From contig NZ_JACYUD010000005.1 of the NCBI RefSeq assembly GCF_014841565.1, positions 124,001 through 188,000 of the forward strand: a stretch of DNA of 64,000 nt, read 5' to 3'. Shown here one piece after another: positions 46,635 through 55,470 of this stretch. This stretch comes from Rhizobium sp. CFBP 8762 (GTDB lineage: Bacteria > Pseudomonadota > Alphaproteobacteria > Rhizobiales > Rhizobiaceae). Made by a program: the position numbers and the translations under genes. Every line of letters starts with the position of its first letter. The first letter of the stretch is position 1. The notes beneath the pieces are model-generated. The model did not search any database. It was given only the letters and a program-made list of their open reading frames with translations, and was not told the DNA's origin.

Positions 46635-47858
46635 TCAATCACCCACCATCTTTAGCAACTGCCCACCTTTGCCGGTGACATGATTTGCCCAACGTTCCAA
46701 CAATTTGCGTCTCTGTTCCAAGTAGTCCGTACGGCGATAGGCGCGCACCACGGCACCGCCTGCGATATGGCCGAGAATGGTTTCAGCAATTTCGTGTGGG
46801 GTATCGGTCGCCTCTGCCAACCAGTCGCGTAGACTGGATCTGAAACCATGCGGCCGCGCTTTCATATCAGCTCGTTCCATCAGCCGCGCCATGGTAGCGT
46901 CCGATAGAACGCCTCTCTTGACGCTTGGAAATAAAAATCCCTCTCGGGCGTGCCTGCGGGCCAGTTCAACAATGGTCAAGGCCTCGGGCGACAGTGGGAC
47001 GCGGAAATCGGCTGTCGCATCCTTTCGGCCCTTCATGGCCTCGCCGGGGATAGTCCAGATATCACCATCAAGTTGTTCTTCATGCAGGAAACGCAACGGG
47101 CCGGATCGAACCCCGGTAAGGATCAAGAGCCGTAGTGCCAGATGGGTAACGGACCCATCGTTGAGAGTAGCATAGAACGCTGGCACTTCTAGCCATGGCA
47201 ATGCGGGGATGTTTTCAGCCTTGTGGCGCTGCTTGCCCAGAAGAGCGCGGGCTTTGTCCGTCGCTTGCAAGTCTACATCCAGCCCAAGCGCGGCACCGTG
47301 CTTAAGGCAAATGCTTAGGCGGTTCATGGCTTTGCGCGCCGTCTCAGCCTTCTCGTGCCAAATCGGGGCCAACGTATCGCGAATGTCCTGCTGATCGATG
47401 TCAGCAATGGGCACTCGCCCCAGCTTAGGGAGGATGTGCAATTCCAGTGGACTGAACCACCGACCGGCAACGCCATCGCCTTTCAGTTCTGCCTTGCGGC
47501 TTTCGAACGCGTCTTTGGCGATATCTTTCAACAGGTGCAGATTGCGGGCTGCTTCCCGTTTCAGTCGAACGCGCTCTTTGATTGGATCGAGGTTATCGCG
47601 CGTGACACCACGCCAGCGTTCGGCTGCATCGCGGGCCTGCTTCAATGAAACCTCGGAGATTGAACCTAAGCCCATTTCGCGGCGTCTACCGTGGATGGTA
47701 ACCCGCAATACCCATTGACCGCCGCCGTCAGGCCGCTTGATGAGCCACAACCCGCCGCCATCCGAATATTTGCCCGGACCTGCATTCCGCAATGCGACCG
47801 CGCTCAGCTTGTTCAGGGATCGGCTCAAATCTATCCACCTCTGTATCCACCCCGACAT
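46635..47858 (-). CDS. int: P4-type tyrosine integrase
   Basis: 407 residues. The N-terminal arm-binding DUF4102 domain is seen (DGGGLWLIKRPDGGGQWVLR and SLKQARDAAERWRG). The catalytic core has the first Arg in LLILTGVRSGPLRFL, the HxxR block in RPHGFRSSLRDW, the second His in ETILGHIAGG, and the Tyr nucleophile in RAYRRTDYLEQRR. It lies 127 bp inside the right attachment site and faces away from it. It catalyses integration at the tRNA-Leu(CAG) 3' end. Confidence 0.93.
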   Translation of the reverse strand: MSGWIQRWIDLSRSLNKLSAVALRNAGPGKYSDGGGLWLIKRPDGGGQWVLRVTIHGRRREMGLGSISEVSLKQARDAAERWRGVTRDNLDPIKERVRLKREAARNLHLLKDIAKDAFESRKAELKGDGVAGRWFSPLELHILPKLGRVPIADIDQQDIRDTLAPIWHEKAETARKAMNRLSICLKHGAALGLDVDLQATDKARALLGKQRHKAENIPALPWLEVPAFYATLNDGSVTHLALRLLILTGVRSGPLRFLHEEQLDGDIWTIPGEAMKGRKDATADFRVPLSPEALTIVELARRHAREGFLFPSVKRGVLSDATMARLMERADMKARPHGFRSSLRDWLAEATDTPHEIAETILGHIAGGAVVRAYRRTDYLEQRRKLLERWANHVTGKGGQLLKMVGD

Positions 47859-47984
47859 GTAGTATGTGGAGCATCAATCTGATACACGATGATACGAGAT
47901 GAAACAAGAACATTACCGAAGAACGTGGGTTCTCAACACCGGCGAGACGAGTTGATATCTAGATATAGAACAATTCAATGCCTA

Positions 47985-48003
47985 TTCTGGGCACCATTCC
48001 ATT
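47985..48003 (+). other. Right attachment site (att core)
   Basis: Exact copy of TTCTGGGCACCATTCCATT, the 3' end of tRNA-Leu(CAG) found at 28581-28599. It follows the integrase gene and ends the 19.4-kb element. Only the tRNA tail is present here, no complete tRNA. Confidence 0.93.
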
Positions 48004-48080
48004 TGCAACAGCCAAGTTGCAGTTCAATCGCTAAATCAAATATGATGTAACCCCTCACGGGGATTGATTGAGGTTTGCCG

Positions 48081-48326
48081 TTACGGTTCAAGTTCGGGAA
48101 CGTTACCGTGTTCAAACAGGATGACCGACGCGCCATATTCGCCGACGGCTGGGTTTGCTTCGCGGCTCCAGGCGATAACGCCTGAATGCTGATCGGCAAT
48201 CACCTTGGCTTCGCGGATTGCGTGGGCTTCAGTGTCCATCTGCTTGGCTTCGAAGGCGGAGTGCAGATTTCCGTCGCTATCAGCGTCAAACGCCATGAGA
48301 ACAATCAGTTTTTTCAAGCCGGGCAT
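48081..48326 (-). CDS. Small conserved protein of unknown function
   Basis: 81 residues, acidic, alpha/beta in character (LIVLMAFDADSDGNLHSAFE, AHAIREAKVIADQHSGVIAW). It is common in Agrobacterium-type genomes as I recall, but I know no function. AGGAT precedes the ATG. First core gene after the element. Confidence 0.65.
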   Translation of the reverse strand: MPGLKKLIVLMAFDADSDGNLHSAFEAKQMDTEAHAIREAKVIADQHSGVIAWSREANPAVGEYGASVILFEHGNVPELEP

Positions 48327-48390
48327 GGAGTATCCTTCCTGCTGGCAAAGACGCAGGCAGCTGTGCTGCCCGCGCCACGTTCAAATAGTA

Positions 48391-48873
48391 TCAATCTGCG
48401 AGGTCGGCAGGCACCTTGCCGCCGTTTTCAGCAAGCTTTTTCATCACAGCCTTGTGCAGCCACATGTTCATGGTTGCGGAATCGCTGGTGTCGCCGGTGT
48501 AGTGCAGTTCTTCCGCCAATTCCTTGCGCGCTGCCAGGCTGCTGTCGATATTTAGCGCTTTCAGGAGGTCGACGATGGACGTTTTCCAGTTCAGCTGCTG
48601 GCCGCTCTTGGCGACAGCTTCGTCAAGAATAGGTGCGATATCGACCTGTGTGGCCGGAGCTGCGGGCGAAACGGATGCCTGAGCAGCAGGCGTTGTCACG
48701 GGAGCGGTTGATGCTGGTGCCGCAGGGTTAGACGCTGGAGACGGTGATGCGGACGCTGCTGGTGTGGCAGAGGGGCCGGCGGTTGGCGTAACGGATTGGG
48801 GTGTGCCAGACACCGGAGCTGCTGCTGCGGGGCCGCCAAAAATCGCATTCTTGATTTTGCTGAAAAAGCTCAT
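48391..48873 (-). CDS. DUF3597-family protein
   Basis: 160 residues. The start MSFFSKIKNAIFGGP and the C-terminal half (from IAPILDEAVAKSGQQLNWKT through SIVDLLKALNIDSSLAARKE to YTGDTSDSATMNMWLHKAVM) are the DUF3597 signature. An Ala/Pro/Ser/Thr-rich linker (residues 15-75) separates the two. The function is unknown; the helical C-terminus looks like a small DNA- or protein-binding fold. GGAGAG precedes the ATG. Confidence 0.88.
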   Translation of the reverse strand: MSFFSKIKNAIFGGPAAAAPVSGTPQSVTPTAGPSATPAASASPSPASNPAAPASTAPVTTPAAQASVSPAAPATQVDIAPILDEAVAKSGQQLNWKTSIVDLLKALNIDSSLAARKELAEELHYTGDTSDSATMNMWLHKAVMKKLAENGGKVPADLAD

Positions 48874-48949
48874 GAATATCTCTCCGATGTTTCAGATGGT
48901 TCTTAAACACATTTGTGCGACAATCGTTCCCGTCCCTGAACAAAAAGGC

Positions 48950-48983
48950 CGCAAACAAAAACCCCGGCAGTGCTGCCGGGGTT
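48950..48983 (-). terminator. Rho-independent terminator of the BI-1 family gene
   Basis: An 11-bp perfect stem AACCCCGGCAG/CTGCCGGGGTT, followed on the minus strand by a T-rich tract (TTTTTGTTTG), 31 bp after the stop of the gene ending at 49014. Confidence 0.9.
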
Positions 48984-49013
48984 CCATGGTCGAACGAAAT
49001 ATTCAAGTTTTGC

Positions 49014-49793
49014 TTAGTTGCGGTTGCCCATAAAGCGCAGCAGGAACATGAACAGGTTGATGAAGTCGAGGTACAGGGTGAGGGCACCCATGATGGCCTT
49101 GCGACCAATGACCTGTGCATCATCACCGTCGAAGTACATTTCCTTGATCTTCTGCGTGTCGTACGCCGTCAGGCCTGCAAAAATCAGCACGCCAATAGCC
49201 GAGACAGCGAAGTTCAGCGCGCTGGACTGCAGGAAGATGTTGACCAGTGACGCAATGATCAAGCCAAACAGACCCATGATCAGGAACGAGCCCATGGCCG
49301 ACAGGTTCTTCTTCGTCGTGTAGCCGTAGAGCGACAAAGCGCCGAACGAAGCCGCAGTCACAAAGAATGTCTGCACAATGCTGGCCGTTGTATAAACCAG
49401 CAGGATGGACGACAGCGACAGACCCATCAGGCCCGCATAAACCCAGAAGGCCGTCCGCGCAGCGGGAACGCTGAGGGAGTTTACCCGGAAGCTTAAGAAA
49501 AACACCATGCCGAGCGGTGCCAGCATAACGATCCATCGTAGCGGCGAGGTGTAAAGCGCGACGCCAGCCGATGTCAGCATCTTGCCGTTCGCCATCGTGG
49601 CGGCAGCCGATGCCGGATCGTTTGTGGTTGTTAACATGATCGTGAAGAACGCGGCAACGCCGGTGATCACCATCCCCAGCGCCATGAGATTGTAAACCTT
49701 CAGCATATACGTGCGAAGGCCTTCATCAATCACCGCGCCCGCTTGCGCGCCCGCAGGCGTCATTCGGGTTTGGACGTTTCGAAGATCAGCCAT
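49014..49793 (-). CDS. Bax inhibitor-1/YccA-family membrane protein
   Basis: 259 residues with seven predicted spans. Family hallmarks: a cytoplasmic N-terminus, MALGMVITGVAAFF as the first span, the central LSLSSILLVYTTASIVQTFF, and the C-terminal LTAYDTQKIKEMYFDGDD with ALTLYLDFINLFMFLLRFMG. BI-1 proteins are putative Ca2+ leak or stress-linked channels; YccA binds FtsH in E. coli. Downstream terminator at 48950. Confidence 0.92.
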   Translation of the reverse strand: MADLRNVQTRMTPAGAQAGAVIDEGLRTYMLKVYNLMALGMVITGVAAFFTIMLTTTNDPASAAATMANGKMLTSAGVALYTSPLRWIVMLAPLGMVFFLSFRVNSLSVPAARTAFWVYAGLMGLSLSSILLVYTTASIVQTFFVTAASFGALSLYGYTTKKNLSAMGSFLIMGLFGLIIASLVNIFLQSSALNFAVSAIGVLIFAGLTAYDTQKIKEMYFDGDDAQVIGRKAIMGALTLYLDFINLFMFLLRFMGNRN

Positions 49794-49954
49794 ATTATCC
49801 TCTTGTAGGTGCTCCGATGGTTGTTACGGTGTCGGGTCGCTCATCATTTCCAAGAATGACCCAGGCGCCGCTGCGGAGCTCCAGCATGCCTGCCATAAAT
49901 ATGAGGCGGAAACGTTGGTTTCACAAGGGGATGCCCAAAATGAATCGGCGCAAC

Positions 49955-52507
49955 CTATAATTCTCGCAGGACCGGGGCGGCTTTTTGCCCAAGAACACGC
50001 CACGTGCCCGCCAGCCCGATGCCTACCGTCATGACCAATGCCAACACAATGGTAATCAACGCGACATCCGGCAGAAATGTCGAGGGCAGATGCATGATAC
50101 GCGCCACCACGAACCATGCCGCGACCCCGCCTGCAAACAGGGAGAAGATCGCCGTTGCCAGCCCCAGCATCATATATTCGTAGACGAAAGCACGGATGAG
50201 CGTGGCGCGTGTGGCGCCCAGTGTTTTTAGCACCACCGCATCGTGAATGCGCGCGCGGTTGCCCGCCGCCAAAGCGCCTGACAGGACGAGGACCGACGCA
50301 ACCAGTGCAATGGAGGCTGCGGCGCGAATGGCAACCGCCAACTGGCCGACAAGTTCGTTAACGATATCCAGCGCATCCTTCACCCGCACGCTGGTAATGG
50401 TGGGGTAGGCGTTGGTAACGGCCCGCAAGGCCGTGGCTTCCTGTTCGGCCGTCGCGCTGGGATCGATCATCGTTGCCAGCCACGCATGGGGGGCACCCGC
50501 GAAGGTATTGGGCGAAAACACCATGACAAAATTGATCGACAGCGATTCCCACTCGACATTGCGGAAGTTGGCAATCTTTGCGGTCACGTTGCGGCCCAGC
50601 ACGTTGACCGTCACGGTATCTCCAAGTTTCAGGCCAAGATCGCGGCCCTGTTCGGCGGCGAACGATACCAGAGGTTCACCGGAATAATCGGGCTGCCACC
50701 AATCACCCTCAGCCAGCGTCGAATTTTCCGGCAGGTTTTTGGCGTAGGTGATGCCACGGTCTCCCCGCAAAACCCACTGCCCGCTGGGCGGAACGTTGCG
50801 CTTTTCCACGGGCTCGCCGTTGAAGGCAACGATACGACCACGCATCATCGGTACTTCGATGATCTTGCCATCGGGCATTGCGGATTTCAGCGTGCTGCGG
50901 AAGCCTTCGATCTCCGTGCCCTGAATATCGACAAAGAAGAAGTTCGGGGCCCGCTCCGGCAGGTTCGATGTCAGCTCGCGCCGCAAATTGCCGTCGATCA
51001 GCGCAAGGGTGACCAGCAAGGCCAGCCCGAGGCCAAGGGACAGCACCACGGCCGACGTCAACGCGCCTGGACGATGGATATTGCCAATCGCCAACCGCAG
51101 GGCAGGCGAATTGACGCGTGGGCTTCGGCGCGCAAGCGCTGCAATTATCAAGGCAACGCCGCGCAGAACAACGAACGCGAAGGTGATGGCACCGAGAAAT
51201 GTCAGTGCGATACGACGATCATACGCGGTGGCGATGGCAAGTGCGGCAAGCGCCGCCAGCAAAAGCGCAGTCACAATGACCGAACTGATGGCCGGCCAAC
51301 GGCGGTTCTCAAAGCCCTGTTCGCGAAACAGTGCGGTTGCAGGCACATCCCGCGCCCGGCCGAGCGGCAGAATAGCGAAGGCCAGCGCCGTCAGGATGCC
51401 GAAGGCTGCGGCAATAGCCAGCGCCTTGGGATACAGATGAAACCCGGTTTGCACCGGCAGCACGCCCGCCAGAAAATGGGCCGCAACCAAAGGAATGACC
51501 GCCCCGATCGCAAGCCCGATGACGATACCGGCCAAAGCAATCAACGTAATCTGCATCAGATAGATCAACACCACCAGCGACGACGGTGCACCAAGGCATT
51601 TGAACGTGGCGATCACGCCCCGTTTGGAATCGAGATAGGCGCGGACCGCATTGGCGACCCCAACACCGCCGACTATCAGTGCCGTCAGACCCACGAGCGT
51701 CAGGAACTGCGAAAATCGTGTGATGTTCTGGGTCAGCGATGGCGCTGCATTCTCGTTGCTGCGGAACGACCATCCGGCAGTCGGAAATTTCGCATCGGCT
51801 TCCCGCTGGACGGCAGCGGGCGTTACCGTTGCGTCGTTCAGGCGGACTTTGTAGGTGTTTTCAACAAGACTGCCCGTTTGCACCAGACCAGAGAACGCCA
51901 ATGCTTGCGACGATACCATCAGGCGGGGTGCAAAGCCGAAACCATCGGACAAGGCATCCGGCTCGCGCTCGATAACGCCGGTTATAAGAATGCGAGCCTT
52001 GCCAAGTGCCAGTTCGTCACCGGTTTTAATGCCCAGCCGCTCCAGAAGCAGGGCGGCTGCAAGGCCGCCGTAAACGTCTCCGTTTTGCGACAACAGTTGC
52101 TCCAGCGGTGCCTGCGGCTCGGCTTTGAGCGTCCCATACAGCGGATAGGCGTTGTCAACAGCCTTGAGTTCCACCAAGGCCTGATTGGAACCATCGGGCA
52201 GGCGGGCCATGGAGCGCAGGCCGGATGATACCGACACCGCCCCGAGGCCATTCAGAAATGCCGATTCCGCATCGGTTGCCAACCGGTTGTTCAACTCGAA
52301 GCGTAGATCGGCAGCGAGAAGCTCTTTGCCCTGCTCGGCTATGGAACTGGTGATGGAGCGAGAAACGGAATTCACACCGGCAATGGCCGCGGCACCGAGC
52401 GCAATACAAGCCAGAAAAATGTAAAAACCGCGCAAGCCCCCGCGCATTTCGCGCAAGGCCAGACGAAACGCCAGGCCGAATTGAAAACGCGTTGGAAACT
52501 GCATCAT
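49955..52507 (-). CDS. ybbP: ABC transporter permease, YbbP type (FtsX-like)
   Basis: 850 residues. Two FtsX-like permease units with eight or more spans: an N-terminal span (LREMRGGLRGFYIFLACIAL), a large periplasmic region, a first FtsX block (VGVANAVRAYLDSKRGVIAT, FKCLGAPSSLVVLIYLMQIT) and a C-terminal block (IRAAASIALVASVLVLSGAL, NRARIHDAVVLKTLGATRAT). It starts on the stop of the ATPase gene (four-base overlap). The family is COG3127 and is proposed to move lipids or export ligands; the E. coli homologue is next to tesA, as here. Confidence 0.9.
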   Translation of the reverse strand: MMQFPTRFQFGLAFRLALREMRGGLRGFYIFLACIALGAAAIAGVNSVSRSITSSIAEQGKELLAADLRFELNNRLATDAESAFLNGLGAVSVSSGLRSMARLPDGSNQALVELKAVDNAYPLYGTLKAEPQAPLEQLLSQNGDVYGGLAAALLLERLGIKTGDELALGKARILITGVIEREPDALSDGFGFAPRLMVSSQALAFSGLVQTGSLVENTYKVRLNDATVTPAAVQREADAKFPTAGWSFRSNENAAPSLTQNITRFSQFLTLVGLTALIVGGVGVANAVRAYLDSKRGVIATFKCLGAPSSLVVLIYLMQITLIALAGIVIGLAIGAVIPLVAAHFLAGVLPVQTGFHLYPKALAIAAAFGILTALAFAILPLGRARDVPATALFREQGFENRRWPAISSVIVTALLLAALAALAIATAYDRRIALTFLGAITFAFVVLRGVALIIAALARRSPRVNSPALRLAIGNIHRPGALTSAVVLSLGLGLALLVTLALIDGNLRRELTSNLPERAPNFFFVDIQGTEIEGFRSTLKSAMPDGKIIEVPMMRGRIVAFNGEPVEKRNVPPSGQWVLRGDRGITYAKNLPENSTLAEGDWWQPDYSGEPLVSFAAEQGRDLGLKLGDTVTVNVLGRNVTAKIANFRNVEWESLSINFVMVFSPNTFAGAPHAWLATMIDPSATAEQEATALRAVTNAYPTITSVRVKDALDIVNELVGQLAVAIRAAASIALVASVLVLSGALAAGNRARIHDAVVLKTLGATRATLIRAFVYEYMMLGLATAIFSLFAGGVAAWFVVARIMHLPSTFLPDVALITIVLALVMTVGIGLAGTWRVLGQKAAPVLREL

Positions 52508-53223
52508 GCGCTGACTGCCACGGCAGCTTGAACGCTGCCGGTTTCAATCTGGCCCGACTCGATCCGGCCTGAACGAACACGCACCTGACGGGAGCACCGC
52601 GCAGCCAATGCCGGGTCGTGGGTAACCAGCACCAGTGTCATATCGCGACCGGACTGCTGGGAAAACAGAAGATCGGCAATCTGCTTGCCGGTTTCCGTAT
52701 CCAGATTGCCGGTCGGCTCATCGGCAATCAAAAGTTTCGGCTGCGGTGCCAGCGCGCGGGCTATCGCCACGCGCTGCTGTTCACCCCCGGACAATTGGCC
52801 GGGGTAGTGGTTCAGCCGTTCACCGAGGCCAACGGAAACCAGTTCATTGCGGGCCTTGTCGAAGGCATTGGGCACATTGGCGAGTTCCAGCGGCACGGCC
52901 ACGTTTTCCAGCGCCGTCATATTGGGAATGAGGTGGAAGGATTGGAACACGATGCCGATCGTGCGCCCGCGAAACTCCGCCACCTGATCTTCCGAAAGCG
53001 CATGCAGGGCCGACCCCGCGATGTGGATTTCGCCCTTGTCCAGCCGCTCCAACCCCGCGAGCACCATCAACAGGGTCGATTTGCCGGAGCCGGAAGGCCC
53101 GACGATGCCGACGGATTCGCCGGTCTCGATCGTCAAATTCATGCCTTTCAACACATGCACCGACGCCGCATCGCGCCCCAGCGTGAGGTCTGCGTTTTTC
53201 AGGTCGATGATGGTTTTTGTCAC
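52504..53223 (-). CDS. ybbA: ABC transporter ATP-binding protein, YbbA type (LolD-like)
   Basis: 239 residues. Walker A VGPSGSGKSTLL (about residues 45-56), Q loop in VFQSFHLIPNM, signature LSGGEQQRVAIARAL, Walker B LLIADEPTGNLD and switch His in VLVTHDPAL. I chose the GTG at 53223 because AGGATC lies about nine bases before it; the open frame extends upstream to 53328 without family similarity. Overlaps the permease gene and is divergent from tesA. Confidence 0.92.
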   Translation of the reverse strand: MTKTIIDLKNADLTLGRDAASVHVLKGMNLTIETGESVGIVGPSGSGKSTLLMVLAGLERLDKGEIHIAGSALHALSEDQVAEFRGRTIGIVFQSFHLIPNMTALENVAVPLELANVPNAFDKARNELVSVGLGERLNHYPGQLSGGEQQRVAIARALAPQPKLLIADEPTGNLDTETGKQIADLLFSQQSGRDMTLVLVTHDPALAARCSRQVRVRSGRIESGQIETGSVQAAVAVSA

Positions 53224-53284
53224 GAAAATTGATCCTATATCATGCACATGAGTTTTGCCGCAGCACCCGAGATTTAGGAAGAGC

Positions 53285-53938
53285 ATGTTGATATTTAAAG
53301 CACTCACAGGTCTTTTCCTGTCCGCCACCCTTATTACAACAGGGGCTGTCAGCGCAGGCGCCGCCCGTGCTCAGACGCTCCAGATGGTCGGGTTTGGCGA
53401 TAGTTTGATGGCGGGATACCAGCTTCCCGCGCAGGATTCGTTCGCTGCCAAGCTGGAAGCAGCGTTGCGGGCGAAAGGTCACGATATCGTGATCGCCAAT
53501 GCCGGCGTATCCGGCGATACGACATCGGGAGGTCTGGCCCGCATCGACTGGTCCGTGCCGGATGGCACGAAAGCGGTGATACTCGAACTGGGTGCCAACG
53601 ATGCGCTGCGTGGCATTCCGCCGGAACAGACGGAAAAAAATCTCGACCAGATGATTACCAAACTCAAGGCACGCGGTATTGCCGTGTTGCTCGTGGGCAT
53701 CATGGTGCCGCCCAATATGGGTGGCGATTTCGGAACGCGGTTCAACCCGATCTACAAGCGGCTGGCGCAAAAGCATGACCTGATGCTGTACCCTTTCTTT
53801 CTTGACGGGGTCGTCACCAAGCGGAACCTGCAACTGGACGATGGAATGCACCCGAATGCCGCTGGCATCGATGTGATGGTCGAACGGTTTCTGCCGCTGG
53901 CGGAGCGCTTCATCGCGGGGCTCAAAGCCACCAACTGA
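53285..53938 (+). CDS. tesA: TesA-like SGNH esterase/thioesterase (arylesterase)
   Basis: 217 residues, secreted, with a signal peptide (MLIFKALTGLFLSATLITTG, cleavage near ARAQ). SGNH blocks: block I VGFGDSLMAGYQLP with the catalytic Ser, the Gly in NAGVSGDTTSGG, the Asn in LELGANDALRG, and the Asp-x-x-His of block V in DDGMHPNAAG. I chose the ATG at 53285 with AGGAAG upstream. Divergent from ybbAP, the same arrangement as in E. coli. Confidence 0.93.
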   Translation: MLIFKALTGLFLSATLITTGAVSAGAARAQTLQMVGFGDSLMAGYQLPAQDSFAAKLEAALRAKGHDIVIANAGVSGDTTSGGLARIDWSVPDGTKAVILELGANDALRGIPPEQTEKNLDQMITKLKARGIAVLLVGIMVPPNMGGDFGTRFNPIYKRLAQKHDLMLYPFFLDGVVTKRNLQLDDGMHPNAAGIDVMVERFLPLAERFIAGLKATN

Positions 53939-54037
53939 CAAGAAATTGTCACTTGCGCCGTAAGGGCTGCTGTGATTCGTTGAGCGTACATGTTGATGGA
54001 CGCCATGTCTGGCGTCCCTGTTCGGGGAGTGCAGGCG

Positions 54038-54628
54038 ATGCCGAGACTGTTTACCGCCCTCGAAATTCCGCGATCTGCGGCCATGAGCCTTTCCCTTTTG
54101 CGGGGTGGTTTGCCGGGTGCGCGCTGGATTGATGTGGAAAATTACCACATTACCCTGCGTTTTATCGGCGATGTGGACAACCGCACAGCCGATGAGATCG
54201 TCGATCGGCTGGATCGCATTGACCGGCCAGAAGTCTCGCTTCGCTTGAGCGGCACCGGGTTTTTCGGCACCAAAAAACCGCACTCGTTGTGGGCAGGCGT
54301 CGAGCCGTCGCCGGATGTGCTGGCGCTGCAAGCGGAGATCGAGCGGCTGTGTCAGCGCATCGGTTTGCCGCCGGACTCGCGCAAATTCACGCCTCATGTA
54401 ACGCTCGCCCGCCTGCGCGGCGCTCGGCTGGATGATGTGGTGCACTATCTGTCCGGCCGCGGCGACTTCAGAACGCCGACGTTCCATGCATCGCGGTTCG
54501 TCCTGTTGTCATCGCGCGATTCGGTGGGTGGTGGCCCCTATCTGACAGAGGAGATATTTCCACTGCGTGAAACCGGCTCCGCCAACTTCTCAACCAGCGC
54601 AGTGCAGCCTTCCAAGAGCATGCTGTAG
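54038..54628 (+). CDS. thpR: RNA 2',3'-cyclic phosphodiesterase (2'-5' RNA ligase family)
   Basis: 196 residues. The two HxTx motifs are YHITLRF (His about residue 45) and HVTLARL (near residue 131), forming the active site of the LigT/2H family. The N-terminal MPRLFTALEIP is typical. I chose the ATG at 54038 with GGAG upstream. Its last 91 bp overlap the 3' end of the phosphatase gene on the other strand, an unusually long antisense overlap; the C-terminal REtGSANF-type extension is encoded there. Confidence 0.92.
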   Translation: MPRLFTALEIPRSAAMSLSLLRGGLPGARWIDVENYHITLRFIGDVDNRTADEIVDRLDRIDRPEVSLRLSGTGFFGTKKPHSLWAGVEPSPDVLALQAEIERLCQRIGLPPDSRKFTPHVTLARLRGARLDDVVHYLSGRGDFRTPTFHASRFVLLSSRDSVGGGPYLTEEIFPLRETGSANFSTSAVQPSKSML

Positions 54629-55035
54629 ACCAGTTCAAACCCTTCCGGGCCTTCGTAATAGGGGTCCGGCACCGGTTCGTTGCGGCTTAGCGCGTAGTTC
54701 ATCAGCAAATGCACCTTGGGCAGTGCTGCTGTCGGTGCAAGCGCCCGTACATGGCGCAGATTGCTCTTGTCCATGGCAAGAATGAGATCGAAAGCGTCAA
54801 AATCCTCAACGGCGATCTTGCGTCCCCGTTGCGCCGTCAGGTCTATGCCGTGCTTGTGCGCCACCGCAATCGCGCGGGGGTCCGGCAGTTCACCGATATG
54901 CCAACCGCCAGTCCCGGCGGAATCAACGATGACATCGAGATTTGCCTTTTGCGCCAGATGCCGCAGCATCCCTTCGGCCAGAGGCGACCGGCAAATATTT
55001 CCAAGGCAGACGAAAAGAATGCGAGCAGGTTTCAT
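54538..55035 (-). CDS. Low-molecular-weight protein tyrosine phosphatase
   Basis: 165 residues. The P-loop is ILFVCLGNICRSPLAEG near the N-terminus (CxxxxxRS, Cys about residue 10) and the acid loop is VPDPYYEG (Asp in DPYY). Dephosphorylates tyrosine residues, often on polysaccharide regulators. I chose the ATG at 55035 (MKPARILFVC). It overlaps the convergent thpR gene by 91 bp at the 3' end. Confidence 0.93.
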   Translation of the reverse strand: MKPARILFVCLGNICRSPLAEGMLRHLAQKANLDVIVDSAGTGGWHIGELPDPRAIAVAHKHGIDLTAQRGRKIAVEDFDAFDLILAMDKSNLRHVRALAPTAALPKVHLLMNYALSRNEPVPDPYYEGPEGFELVYSMLLEGCTALVEKLAEPVSRSGNISSVR

Positions 55036-55110
55036 TGGCGCTATGCTCCCCTCAATCATGCATTCATCATGCAGATACGCTACAACACTGTATAGCAGGA
55101 GTATGCCCGC

Positions 55111-55407
55111 TTGAAACAGCAAAAGCTTGATCGTCAGGAAATCTTCAACCGGCTGCAAACACTGGATTCCTGGGCACTTGATGCGGAGGAAAGCGGCATT
55201 ACCCGCACGTTCCGCTTCACCACCTTCGCACGGGCATTCACCTTCATGACGGAGTGCGCGTTTGCGGCTGAGACGTTGAACCATCATCCGGAATGGTTCA
55301 ACGTGTATTCCCGCGTCGATGTGCGGCTGACGACGCATGATGCAGGGGGTCTGTCCGCATTGGATTTCAAACTGGCGGCCATAATGGACAAAGCGGCGCG
55401 CGTTTGA
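55111..55407 (+). CDS. phhB: Pterin-4a-carbinolamine dehydratase
   Basis: 98 residues. The family pattern is clear: FKFTTF-like FRFTTFARAFTFMTECAFAA and ETLNHHPEWFNVYSRVDVRL, with the catalytic His pair in LNHHPEW. Recycles tetrahydrobiopterin in aromatic amino acid hydroxylation and in other species acts with HNF1. The start is a TTG at 55111 with GGAG nine bases before it; the nearby ATG at 55103 is out of frame and only three codons long. Confidence 0.9.
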   Translation: MKQQKLDRQEIFNRLQTLDSWALDAEESGITRTFRFTTFARAFTFMTECAFAAETLNHHPEWFNVYSRVDVRLTTHDAGGLSALDFKLAAIMDKAARV

Positions 55408-55470
55408 ACCGTCACTTTGATTTTGCCGGAAAGCATCCCATATGAAACGCGATAACGGGAGCCCATGCGG

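Larger units (their letters stand above)
28581..48003. mobile_element. Integrated 19.4-kb element: decayed podoviral prophage or satellite-like island
   Basis: Bounded by 19-bp direct repeats at a tRNA-Leu 3' end, with a tyrosine integrase next to the right end. The gene order from the right is integrase, island-type conserved protein, AlpA-like regulator, replication cassette, RHH protein, three ejection-type virion proteins, a DarTG-like pair, then a repressor region and small genes of unknown function. A small-terminase remnant lies near the left end. Large terminase, portal, capsid, holin and adsorption genes are absent. Several segments (32.7-35.4 kb, 45.7-46.6 kb) are visibly AT-richer than the core. 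Element boundaries are certain; the phage-versus-satellite label is inference. Confidence 0.9.

Noticed and set aside
28581-48003. CRISPR array or restriction-modification genes in the element
   Set aside because: No regularly spaced direct repeats and no methyltransferase or endonuclease motifs seen.
50486-52228. 580-codon open frame on the plus strand
   Set aside because: Lies fully antisense to the YbbP-type permease gene, which has clear FtsX motifs and an overlapping ATPase partner. The frame is a GC-rich shadow.
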